A stretch of DNA of 6,057 nt, taken from Thermoplasmata archaeon (GTDB lineage Archaea > Thermoplasmatota > Thermoplasmata > Lutacidiplasmatales > UBA184). Numbering within the stretch: the first letter of the stretch is position 1; every line of letters begins with the position of its first letter. The position numbers and the translations under genes were made by a program. This document shows, one piece after another, positions 1 to 6,047 of this stretch. The notes beneath the pieces are model-generated. The model did not search any database. It saw nothing but the letters and a program-made list of their open reading frames with translations, and had not been told where the DNA came from. The stretch is taken from positions 1 through 6,057 of the forward strand of contig JASHUV010000066.1 in assembly GCA_030039825.1 (NCBI GenBank), read 5' to 3'.

Positions 1-287
1 AGCGCGCGGAACTCGCTGACGAGCTGGGCGGCGAGCGTCTTGTTCGGGGAGATGACGAGCGTCGGCCGCTGGAGCTCGCGGACGACGTGGGCCATCGTGA
101 ACGTCTTCCCCGACCCCGTGACCCCGAGGAGCGTCACGAACCGGTCCCCGGCCCGGACCTTCCGGACGATCCCGTCGATCGCGGCCGGCTGGTCCCCCTG
201 GGGGACCATCTCCGTCTCGAGCTCGAACGGGCGGTCCTCCCGGACGATCGGCGGGAGCCGACCCGGGTCCGCGGCGGCCTCCGTCAT
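1..287 (-). CDS. uvrB: UvrB, excision nuclease subunit B (N-terminal part, cut by window edge)
   Basis: The first 95 codons, read leftwards from an ATG at 287-285, give a recognisable UvrB N-terminus. Seen in the sequence: the GDQPAAI adenine-recognition motif at residues 31-37, the Walker A motif GVTGSGKT at 55-62, and the [10 protein letters not shown] segment at 80-89, close to the [10 protein letters not shown] typical of UvrB. In the family, UvrB is the DNA-damage-verifying DExx helicase-like subunit of UvrABC nucleotide excision repair; it receives DNA from UvrA and recruits UvrC. Family members are about 650-700 residues, so roughly 85% of the gene lies beyond position 1. The ATG shares four bases (ATGA) with the end of the upstream larE-like gene, suggesting translational coupling, and only a weak G-run precedes it. 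The residues before about 20 are not conserved, so the start rests mainly on the overlap. In archaea UvrB is a patchily distributed, bacterial-type protein. Confidence 0.95.
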   Translation of the reverse strand, partial: MTEAAADPGRLPPIVREDRPFELETEMVPQGDQPAAIDGIVRKVRAGDRFVTLLGVTGSGKTFTMAHVVRELQRPTLVISPNKTLAAQLVSEFRA

Positions 288-1102
288 GCCCCCGGCCGCC
301 GGCGGTACCCGACCGGGTCGAGGACGACGGCGTCGAAGCCGAGCCGAGCGAGCGCGGCCGCGAGCTCCGTCGACAACGGCGCCGCGAGCAGTCGGGGCGT
401 CTCCTCCGGATCGACGACGACCCGGGCGGTCGCGCCGTCGACGCGGACCCGGACCCGGCGGAAGCCGCGCGCCCGAACCTCCGCCTCGGCCCGTTCCACC
501 CGCCCGAGGAGCTCCGCCGAGATCGGTTGCCCGTGCCGGATCCGGGAGGCGAGGCAGGCCTCGGACGGTGCCTCGGCGTTGGGGAGGCCGGCGGCCCGCG
601 CGAACGCGCGGACCTCCGCCTTTCCCCAGCCGGCGGCGAGCAACGGGTGCTCGAACCCGGCCTCCTGCATCGCCCGGAGCCCCGGACGGTCGTCGAGGAG
701 GTCGTCGCGGTGGACGCCGTCGACGTACCGCCAGCGGCCCCGGGCGTCGCCCCACGCCCGGATTGCCCCCATCTCGACCTGACGGCAGAAGAAGCATCGG
801 TTCGAGGGGTTCGCGCGGTACTCCGGGAGCGCGAGCGGGTCGACGGGGAGGAGCGCGTGAGGCACCCCGATGGCCCGAGCCACGCGTTCGGCCCGTTCGA
901 CCTCCTCGGCCGCCACGGCCGGCCCGGTCAGGGTGACGGCCTGCGCCCGGTCGCCGAGCGCGCGATGGAGGAGGACGGCGACGACGGCGGAGTCGACCCC
1001 GCCGGAGAGGGCGACGAGGGAGGGGCCCCCCTCGGCGATCCGGGCGAGCAGGCGCTCGCTCGTCCAGGGACCGGGGGTCCCCGGGGCGACCGGGACCGGC
1101 AT
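284..1102 (-). CDS. larE: LarE-type ATP-dependent sacrificial sulfur transferase
   Basis: A 272-residue protein of the usual LarE length. A PP-loop ATP-pyrophosphatase motif, SGGVDS, lies at residues 33-38. A CxxC pair (C103, C106) sits in [11 protein letters not shown], and a third cysteine, C183, in the family signature SEACLASRI (180-188). In LarE, ATP adenylylates the pyridinium dicarboxylate mononucleotide, and sulfur is then inserted into it to build the nickel-pincer cofactor of lactate racemase and related enzymes. C183 matches the position of the sacrificial cysteine of the Lactobacillus enzyme. As I recall, homologues with three such cysteines can instead hold a [4Fe-4S] cluster that supplies sulfur catalytically. 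The ATG at 1102 lacks a Shine-Dalgarno, which fits a leaderless message. The gene ends in an ATGA overlap with uvrB. No larB, larC or larA is visible, so the true acceptor could be another PP-loop substrate; the family call is firm, the substrate is not. Confidence 0.9.
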   Translation of the reverse strand: MPVPVAPGTPGPWTSERLLARIAEGGPSLVALSGGVDSAVVAVLLHRALGDRAQAVTLTGPAVAAEEVERAERVARAIGVPHALLPVDPLALPEYRANPSNRCFFCRQVEMGAIRAWGDARGRWRYVDGVHRDDLLDDRPGLRAMQEAGFEHPLLAAGWGKAEVRAFARAAGLPNAEAPSEACLASRIRHGQPISAELLGRVERAEAEVRARGFRRVRVRVDGATARVVVDPEETPRLLAAPLSTELAAALARLGFDAVVLDPVGYRRRPGA

Positions 1103-1126
1103 GGCCCGGAGGCAGGCGAGGGCCCG

Positions 1127-1136
1127 CCTTTACGGT
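1127..1136 (-). promoter_or_regulatory. possible weak TATA element for the larE-uvrB unit
   Basis: Read on the minus strand this is CCGTAAAGGC, the only A-rich patch in the 118-base divergent gap on the larE side. It lies about 25-34 bases before the larE ATG, the right distance for an archaeal TATA box driving a nearly leaderless message. The match to a TATA consensus is poor, so this call rests mainly on position and on contrast with the GC-rich surroundings. Confidence 0.3.
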
Positions 1137-1193
1137 TGCCCGGGCTCGGGAGCTCGTTCGGACCGGCGGGGCCCCCGGCGACCCGCCACCGAC

Positions 1194-1199
1194 CTATAC
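1194..1199 (+). promoter_or_regulatory. TATA box for the PPC-lhr unit
   Basis: The element CTATAC is an AT-containing island in very GC-rich DNA. It begins 27 bases before the GTG at 1221. Archaeal transcription usually starts about 25 bases after the TATA centre, which would place the 5' end at or next to the start codon and give a leaderless or very short-leader message. A G-rich patch, GAGGGGG at 1212-1218, lies just before the GTG and could act as a weak ribosome-binding site if a short leader exists. Confidence 0.6.
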
Positions 1200-1220
1200 C
1201 CGGGCCCGCTAGAGGGGGAC

Positions 1221-1694
1221 GTGCAGACGGCGACCTCCGGGGCCGATCGGATGCTCCGTCTCGAGACCGGCGAGGAGGTCTTCGAGGAGCTCGTCGGGTG
1301 GGCCCGGACCGAGCGGATCCGGGCCGCGGCGGTCCCGATGGGCCTCGGCCAGTTCACCCGGGCGACGATCGGGTTCTGGACCGGGCACGACTACGACCGT
1401 CGCACCGTCGAGGAGCCCGTCGAGCTCGTCGGGCTGAGCGGGTCGATCGCGGAGGTCGACGACGCGCCGTCCGTGCACCTCCACGCGACCCTGGGGCTTC
1501 CGGACCACTCGACGCTCTCCGGCCACCTCATCGAGGGGCGCGTCGGGCTCCTCGCCGAGCTCCTCGTCGTGACGTTCCCCCGGCAGGCGTTCGGCCGGCG
1601 GCTCGACCCGGAGAGCGGCCTCCGCCGCCTCGAGCTCCCGGCGACCGGGCGCGGCCGGGAGCGGCGTACCGCCCGGCGGCGGGGCGCCCGCTAG
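1221..1694 (+). CDS. PPC/DUF296 (PD1-like) domain protein
   Basis: A 157-residue protein with one PPC (DUF296) domain from about residue 10 to 120. Recognisable segments are RLETGEEV at 13-20, the central EEPVELVGLSGSIAEVD stretch at 64-80, HLHATLG at 86-92 and GHL at 101-103. H86, H88 and H102 match the conserved histidines that bind a metal at the trimer interface in known prokaryotic structures. The family includes plant AT-hook nuclear proteins and stand-alone archaeal and bacterial proteins often annotated as DNA-binding, though their cellular role is poorly defined. The last 18 residues hold eight arginines and form a basic, probably disordered tail. I chose GTG 1221 because the TATA element sits immediately upstream and domain spacing fits; ATG 1251 (residue 11) is the alternative but would leave almost nothing before the domain. 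lhr follows after 35 bases without a visible promoter, so co-transcription is likely. Confidence 0.85.
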   Translation: MQTATSGADRMLRLETGEEVFEELVGWARTERIRAAAVPMGLGQFTRATIGFWTGHDYDRRTVEEPVELVGLSGSIAEVDDAPSVHLHATLGLPDHSTLSGHLIEGRVGLLAELLVVTFPRQAFGRRLDPESGLRRLELPATGRGRERRTARRRGAR

Positions 1695-1729
1695 GCCGTT
1701 CGGCCGCGGGTCGCCCCCGACGGACCAGT

Positions 1730-4573
1730 ATGGCCGAGGCCCTGCCCTCCGCGTTCGGTCCGCTCGATGAGCGCCTGGCCGCCGCCATCGCTCGACGGGG
1801 GTGGAGCGCGCCCACCGACATCCAGCGCCGGGCGGCCGGCCTCACGGAGGCGCCCCACGACGCTCTCCTCGTCTCGCCGACGGGCACGGGCAAGACGGAG
1901 GCCGCCCTCCTTCCGCTCCTTTCCCGCGCCCTCCGGGACCCCTCCCCCGCGGTGAGCCTGCTCTACGTGACTCCCTTGCGCGCGCTCAACCGCGACCTCG
2001 AGGAGCGCCTCGTCCACCTCGTGGAGGAGGTCGGCCTGACCGCCGGCGTCCGTCACGGCGACACGCCCGCCGCCGTGCGGACGCGGCAGGCCCGTCGCCC
2101 GCCCGACCTCCTCCTGACCACCCCGGAGAGCCTCCCGCTCCTCCTGATGGGCCGGCGGCTCCGGGAGGGGCTCCGGAACGTCCGGTCGGTGATCGTCGAC
2201 GAGCTCCACGAGCTCGCGCCGAACGACCGCGGGGCCCAGCTCGCCCTGACCCTCGAACGCCTCGACGCGTGGGTCGGACGGCCGGTCCAGCGCATCGGGC
2301 TCTCCGCGACGATCGGGAACCCCGAGGAGGTCGCCCGGTACCTGTCGCCCCCGCCGCGCCGGATCACGGTCCACCGGTCCCCCACGCCCCGGATCGTCCG
2401 GATCGGGGCCGGCGTCCCCCGGACCGATCTCCCCCCGCTGCCGGCGGCGTCGGAGGCGGAGCTCAAGGCCGATGCCGCGCACCTCGCCGTCCTCCGGACC
2501 GTCGCCGACGAGATCCGCGCGCACACGACGACCCTCGTCTTCGTCAACACCCGGCCGACGGCCGAGGGGCTCGCGGCCCGCCTGAACCTCCTCGCGCCGG
2601 ACCTTCCCCTCGCCGTCCACCATGGCTCGCTCTCCCGCGAGGTCCGCGAGGAGGCCGAGAGGCAGTTCCGCGCCGGCGCGCTCCGAGCGCTCGTCGCGAC
2701 CTCCTCGCTCGAGCTCGGGGTCGACGTCGGGGCCGTCGATTTCGTCGTCCACGTCGGGTCGCCGCACCAGGCCGGCCGGCTTCTCCAGCGGGTCGGACGC
2801 TCGGGCCACCGGGTCGACCGGGAGCCCCGGGGCCTCGTCCTCGCCGTCGACGACGAGGACCTCGAAGAGGCGGCGGTCCTCGCCCGCCGGGCCGCGTCCG
2901 GGGAGATCGAGCCGACGCGCTGGCGGACGACGAACCGGCTCGCCGCGGCCCAGCAGATCGTGGCGGCGTTGCGGGCGGACGGGCCGCGCCCGGCCGGCGC
3001 GCTCGTCGCGATCCTCCGGCGGGCGGCGCCGGTCGCGGGACTCGACGACGAGGACTGGCGGCGGCTCATCGACTACCTCGAGGGGCTCGGTTCGCTCAAG
3101 CGCGCGGGGGAGACCCTGCTGCCCGGTCGGTCGACGCTCGAGCGCTTCTACGCGACGCTCTCGCTCATCCCGGACGAACGGACCTACCGGCTCCGGGACA
3201 TCGCCACGCGCCGGCCGATCGGCGTGCTCGACGAGCGCTTCGTGGTGACCCAGATCCTCGCCGAGCCGGAGCGGATCTTCCTGCTCCACGGCCGGACCTG
3301 GCGGGTCGTCGAGTTCCGGGACGGCGAGCTCCTGGTCGAGAGCGTCCGGGAGATCGGGACGGAGCCCCGGTGGGTCGGCGAGGACCTCCCCGTCCCGTTC
3401 GAGGTCGCCCAGGAGATGGGGCGCCTCCGGCGGGAGCGCGGCCTCGACTCCTACCCGCTCGACGCGGCGGCGCGGGGCCGGCTCGCGGCCCGGTTCGGGT
3501 CGGTCGCCGCCGAGGCGCCCCGGCCCGACGATCGGACGATCACGATCACGACGAACGGGCGCTTCGCGATCTTCGGCGCGGCATTCGGCCAGCGCACGAA
3601 CCTCGCGCTCGCGACGGCGGCGGCCGGCCTCCTCGCGGCCCGGCTCGGGGCGCGGGTGGAGCTGCTCGCGGTCGAGGCGACGACGTTCGTCCTCGGGCTC
3701 CCCGTCGCCCTCGACCTCGGGGGGCTCGCCCAGGCCCTCGCGATCGCCCCCGGGGACCTCGAGGGCCTCCTCGAGCGCCTCGTGCCGTCGAGCCTCGAGT
3801 ACCGGTGGATCTTCCTGTCGGTCGCCCGGAAGCTCGGGGTCCTGCCGGCCGCGACGGACCCCCGCGACCTCCGGCTCATCGAACCGCTCCTCGAGGCCGC
3901 CCGGACGACGCCGCTCGGCGAGGAGGCGCTCGAGAAGACGCTGTTCGACCGGTTCGACGTCGACCACGCCCGCGAGGTCCTCGAGCGGATCGCGCGGGGG
4001 GAGGTCGTTCTCCGGCCCGCCCCCGCGTCGGCCTACACCGACCCGGCCGTCGGGCGGCTCTCCTGGCGCGAGCTCCCCGACGTGCCGGCGCCGACGCTGC
4101 TCGCCGCGATCACCGAGCGCCTGAAGGGGGAGGAGATGACGCTCGTCTGCCTGCGCTGCGGCTTCACCCGGACGACGACGGCCGCGCGGTACGAGAAGGA
4201 GGGCGGCAGCGCCTGCCGGATCTGCCGGGGCGCGCTCTCCGCGGTCGTTCCGGCCCGGAGGACGACCGACATCGACGCCCTCGCCAGGTACGGGCGGACG
4301 AAATGGGCGGCCCGGAAGCGCCCGCCGACCCGGAAGGGACGCGCTCGGACGGGCGGCGCGGCCGTTCCCGCGCTCGTTCGGCAGGGCTACACGACGGCCG
4401 AGCTCCTCGCCCACCACGGAGCGCTCGCGCTCCTCTGCCTCGCCGGACGGGGGATCGGCCCCGAGACGGCGCGGCGCCTGCTCGCACGGCCCTACCGGGA
4501 CCCGTCGGCCCTGGTGACCGAGGTCCTCAAGGCGGAGCGAGCGTACGCCCGGAACCGGGCGTTCTGGGACTGA
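1730..4573 (+). CDS. lhr: Lhr-type superfamily 2 helicase (archaeal form)
   Basis: A 947-residue ATP-dependent helicase. RecA domain 1 shows Q32, Walker A SPTGTGKTEA (49-58), TPLRAL (81-86), TTPESL (130-135), DELH (157-160) and LSAT (191-194). RecA domain 2 shows TLVFVNTRP (268-276), ATSSLELGVDVG (323-334) and QRVGRSGHR (353-361). A winged-helix and Lhr-core region follows, with GVLDERFV at 498-505. Near the C-terminus are a CxxC-18-CxxC cluster (C807, C810, C829, C832), probably zinc-binding, an arginine-rich linker, a helix-hairpin-helix-like GRGIGP at 906-911 and a terminal FWD. All helicase motifs are intact. Lhr proteins translocate 3'-to-5' on single-stranded DNA, unwind DNA and RNA:DNA hybrids, and are linked to repair and replication restart. 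ATG 1730 starts the protein just before the RecA fold; the frame stays open far upstream, but that part is antisense to larE or out of frame with the PPC gene. No Shine-Dalgarno is visible. Confidence 0.95.
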   Translation: MAEALPSAFGPLDERLAAAIARRGWSAPTDIQRRAAGLTEAPHDALLVSPTGTGKTEAALLPLLSRALRDPSPAVSLLYVTPLRALNRDLEERLVHLVEEVGLTAGVRHGDTPAAVRTRQARRPPDLLLTTPESLPLLLMGRRLREGLRNVRSVIVDELHELAPNDRGAQLALTLERLDAWVGRPVQRIGLSATIGNPEEVARYLSPPPRRITVHRSPTPRIVRIGAGVPRTDLPPLPAASEAELKADAAHLAVLRTVADEIRAHTTTLVFVNTRPTAEGLAARLNLLAPDLPLAVHHGSLSREVREEAERQFRAGALRALVATSSLELGVDVGAVDFVVHVGSPHQAGRLLQRVGRSGHRVDREPRGLVLAVDDEDLEEAAVLARRAASGEIEPTRWRTTNRLAAAQQIVAALRADGPRPAGALVAILRRAAPVAGLDDEDWRRLIDYLEGLGSLKRAGETLLPGRSTLERFYATLSLIPDERTYRLRDIATRRPIGVLDERFVVTQILAEPERIFLLHGRTWRVVEFRDGELLVESVREIGTEPRWVGEDLPVPFEVAQEMGRLRRERGLDSYPLDAAARGRLAARFGSVAAEAPRPDDRTITITTNGRFAIFGAAFGQRTNLALATAAAGLLAARLGARVELLAVEATTFVLGLPVALDLGGLAQALAIAPGDLEGLLERLVPSSLEYRWIFLSVARKLGVLPAATDPRDLRLIEPLLEAARTTPLGEEALEKTLFDRFDVDHAREVLERIARGEVVLRPAPASAYTDPAVGRLSWRELPDVPAPTLLAAITERLKGEEMTLVCLRCGFTRTTTAARYEKEGGSACRICRGALSAVVPARRTTDIDALARYGRTKWAARKRPPTRKGRARTGGAAVPALVRQGYTTAELLAHHGALALLCLAGRGIGPETARRLLARPYRDPSALVTEVLKAERAYARNRAFWD

Positions 4574-4595
4574 CCGGACCGCCGCAAGCCCCTCC

Positions 4596-4601
4596 TTTAT
4601 A
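4596..4601 (+). promoter_or_regulatory. TATA box for the SAMP-like/beta-propeller unit
   Basis: TTTATA, preceded by CCTCC, is the clearest TATA element in the window. It lies in the 57-base gap after lhr. Its last base is 30 before the ATG at 4631, so transcription would start about 5-10 bases before that codon and give a very short leader. No Shine-Dalgarno precedes the ATG, which agrees with near-leaderless translation. The element argues that the last two genes form their own unit and do not depend only on read-through from lhr. Confidence 0.7.
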
Positions 4602-4630
4602 CCGGGAGGTCGTCCGGGACCTCGGATCCG

Positions 4631-4900
4631 ATGGCGCTCGTCCGCCTCGACGCAATGCTCTCGGAGTACGCGCGACCCCGGCAGTTCCGTTCCGACGCCG
4701 GGTCGGTGGACGCGCTGCTCGACGACCTCGAGCGGCGCTACCCGCGCCTCCGCCATCGCCTCCGGGACGAGACCCGGGCGGTGCGGCGCTACGTGCGCGT
4801 CTTCGTGAACGGCACGGACATCCGGTCGCTCGGCGGGACGCGCACCCCGCTCGCGACGGCGGACGCCGTCGACATCCTGCATTCGATCCAGGGAGGTTAG
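4631..4900 (+). CDS. SAMP1/MoaD-family ubiquitin-like small modifier or sulfur carrier
   Basis: An 89-residue beta-grasp protein. The N-terminal strand VRLDAML (4-10), the helix SVDALLDDLERRYPRL (25-40) and the strand-plus-turn VRVFVNGTDIRSLGG (55-69) follow the MoaD/ThiS/SAMP1 plan, and the chain ends in Gly88-Gly89. In this family the C-terminal glycine is adenylylated by an E1-like enzyme (MoeB/UbaA) and then either carries a thiocarboxylate for molybdopterin or tRNA thiolation, or is joined to lysines of target proteins, as shown for the Haloferax SAMPs. SIQGG replaces the PxxGG common in MoaD, leaning slightly towards a specialised carrier over true MoaD. No MoaE, MoeB or other E1-like gene is in the window. 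The gene has its own TATA element and is followed after seven bases by the propeller gene. Whether it works as a modifier, a sulfur carrier or both cannot be told from sequence. Confidence 0.88.
   Translation: MALVRLDAMLSEYARPRQFRSDAGSVDALLDDLERRYPRLRHRLRDETRAVRRYVRVFVNGTDIRSLGGTRTPLATADAVDILHSIQGG
4892..4897 (+). promoter_or_regulatory. Shine-Dalgarno of the propeller gene, inside the SAMP-like Gly-Gly codons
   Basis: GGAGGT is a full match to the consensus ribosome-binding site. It lies 10 bases before the ATG at 4908 and is made of the last two sense codons of the upstream gene, GGA GGT, just before its TAG stop. A second purine run, AGGAG at 4901-4905, is only two bases from that ATG but would be five bases from the GTG at 4911, an alternative start. 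This is the only strong Shine-Dalgarno seen before a gene here, as expected for the second gene of a two-gene message. Confidence 0.65.
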
Positions 4901-4907
4901 AGGAGAG

Positions 4908-6032
4908 ATGGTGACGGAGAGGCCGCTGCGGCTCTTGCTCGGCACGCGCAAGGGGAGCTTCGTCGTCGACGGCACAACGGCCCGGCGACGCTGGAGCGTG
5001 CGGGGACCGTTCCACCCCGGCGGGGACGTCTTCCAGACGATCTCCGACCCGCGCGCCCCCGGGACCCTCTACGCCGTCGTCAACAACTCCTTCTGGGGCC
5101 CGATGTTCTTCCGCTCCACCGACTGGGGCCGGCGCTGGAAGGAGGCCGCGCTCCCGAACATGCCGAGGGGCAAGGACCGGCCGATGCCGACGGACGGGAC
5201 GGCGAAGTACCCGGTCGTGAACGGCTGGCAGATCGCGATGGGGCCGGACGACGAACCCGGATCGCTGCTCCTCGGGATCGACCCCGCGTCGCTCTGGCGC
5301 TCGAGCGACCGGGGGGACAGCTGGGCGCCCGTCCCCGGCCTCAACGACCACCCCACCCGGCCGAAGTGGAACCCCGGCGCCGGGGGGATGTGCCTCCACA
5401 CGATCCTGCGCGACCCGACGGAGCCGCGGCGCCTCTACGTCGGCATCTCCGCCGCCGGCGTCTTCCGGTCGGAGGACGACGGCGCCACCTGGACGCCGAA
5501 GAACCGGGGCGTCGCCGTGAGCTTCATGCCGGAGCGTCACCCCGAGGTCGGCCAGTGCGTCCACAAGATCACCTTCGAACCGAGCGACCCGTCGACCCTC
5601 TACCGGCAGGACCACGACGGGATCTACGTGAGCCACGATCGCGGGGACCGGTGGGTGCGCGTCGGGCGCCCGCTCCCGCACGACTTCGGGTTCGTGGTGG
5701 CGACCTCGCCGACGGCCCCCGGCGGGGCGTACTTCGTTCCCCTGGAACCGCGCTCCCGGACGACGTGGGACGGCCAGTTCCAGCTCTACCGGTGGGAGGA
5801 CGGCCCGCGCCGCTTTCGGCCGCTCGTGCCGAAGGGCGCGTTCCCGGGGGCCCACGGGACCCACCGCGACGCCCTCGCGGCCGACGACCTCACCCCGACC
5901 GGGATCTACCTCGGGACGACGACCGGTCGCGTCCTCTACTCGCCGAGCGGGGGACGCTCCTGGCGGGAGATCCCCTACGCGTTCCCCGCGATCCACTCGC
6001 TCACGGTCGCCGGGCCCGGGCCGGCCGGATAA
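4908..6032 (+). CDS. BNR/Asp-box repeat beta-propeller protein (sialidase-like fold, function unknown)
   Basis: A 374-residue protein often annotated as a WD40/YVTN/BNR-like or exo-alpha-sialidase-family protein. Four exact Asp-boxes (SxDxGxxW) lie at residues 70-77, 132-139, 188-195 and 242-249. A fifth at 345-352 keeps S, G and W but has serine for aspartate. Their spacing of about 55-60 residues fits successive propeller blades. Conserved-looking stretches include LLGTRKGSF (10-18), GLNDHPTRP (144-152), GAGGMCLHTIL (157-167) and RHPEVGQCVHK (210-220), which I recall from a widespread uncharacterised family. Asp-boxes are structural turns and do not show glycosidase activity; I see no convincing sialidase arginine triad. 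There is no signal peptide or membrane segment, so it is probably cytosolic. It follows the ubiquitin-like gene by seven bases and has a strong Shine-Dalgarno inside that gene, so coupled expression is likely. The fold is clear; substrate and role are not. Confidence 0.85.
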   Translation: MVTERPLRLLLGTRKGSFVVDGTTARRRWSVRGPFHPGGDVFQTISDPRAPGTLYAVVNNSFWGPMFFRSTDWGRRWKEAALPNMPRGKDRPMPTDGTAKYPVVNGWQIAMGPDDEPGSLLLGIDPASLWRSSDRGDSWAPVPGLNDHPTRPKWNPGAGGMCLHTILRDPTEPRRLYVGISAAGVFRSEDDGATWTPKNRGVAVSFMPERHPEVGQCVHKITFEPSDPSTLYRQDHDGIYVSHDRGDRWVRVGRPLPHDFGFVVATSPTAPGGAYFVPLEPRSRTTWDGQFQLYRWEDGPRRFRPLVPKGAFPGAHGTHRDALAADDLTPTGIYLGTTTGRVLYSPSGGRSWREIPYAFPAIHSLTVAGPGPAG

Positions 6033-6047
6033 CGGGCCGGCCCGGGC
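6014..6047 (+). repeat. perfect 13-bp inverted repeat spanning the propeller stop codon
   Basis: Bases 6014-6026 (GCCCGGGCCGGCC) are the exact reverse complement of 6035-6047. The 8-base loop GGATAACG contains the TAA stop at 6030-6032. The RNA hairpin would be entirely G-C paired and very stable. It could be a transcript-end, pausing or mRNA-stability element. No T-run follows in the ten bases before the window ends, so a classical intrinsic or archaeal oligo-T terminator is not shown. In DNA this rich in G and C, part of such pairing could be chance, but a 13-bp perfect match at the stop codon is notable. Confidence 0.6.

Noticed and set aside
40..936. Plus-strand open frames opposite uvrB and larE
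   Set aside because: The minus strand carries clear UvrB and LarE motifs; the plus-strand translations are Arg/Pro/Gly-rich without recognisable features.
1164..1181. Palindromic GC-rich stretch around GGGGCCCC in the divergent gap, considered as an operator
   Set aside because: The longest perfect core is only 8 bp and is all G and C; such short palindromes are frequent by chance at this base composition, and the flanks do not match.
527..1729. In-frame upstream extension of lhr giving a 1348-residue protein
   Set aside because: The extension is antisense to the larE-like gene and out of frame with the PPC gene. Its sequence has no domain, and the RecA fold begins just after ATG 1730.
1801..4914. 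A 1037-codon open frame on the plus strand in another frame across lhr
   Set aside because: The translation is a run of Pro, Arg, Gly and Ala without domain motifs, and it overlaps the intact Lhr frame throughout. It is a compositional shadow.
1691..4975. A 1094-codon open frame on the minus strand opposite lhr and the SAMP-like gene
   Set aside because: It mirrors the codon structure of lhr in very GC-rich DNA, where stop codons are scarce in several frames. Its translation is low-complexity, rich in Arg, Pro, Glu and Gly, with no recognisable motif, while the opposite frame has every helicase motif intact.
4527..5996. A 489-codon minus-strand open frame opposite the SAMP-like and propeller genes
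   Set aside because: The plus strand holds the Asp-box repeats and the beta-grasp protein with matching promoter and ribosome-binding site. The minus translation is low-complexity.
4908..6032. Assignment of the propeller protein as a working sialidase
   Set aside because: Asp-boxes occur in many propellers with unrelated functions, and I could not identify the arginine triad and catalytic Tyr/Glu arrangement of sialidases or an export signal.
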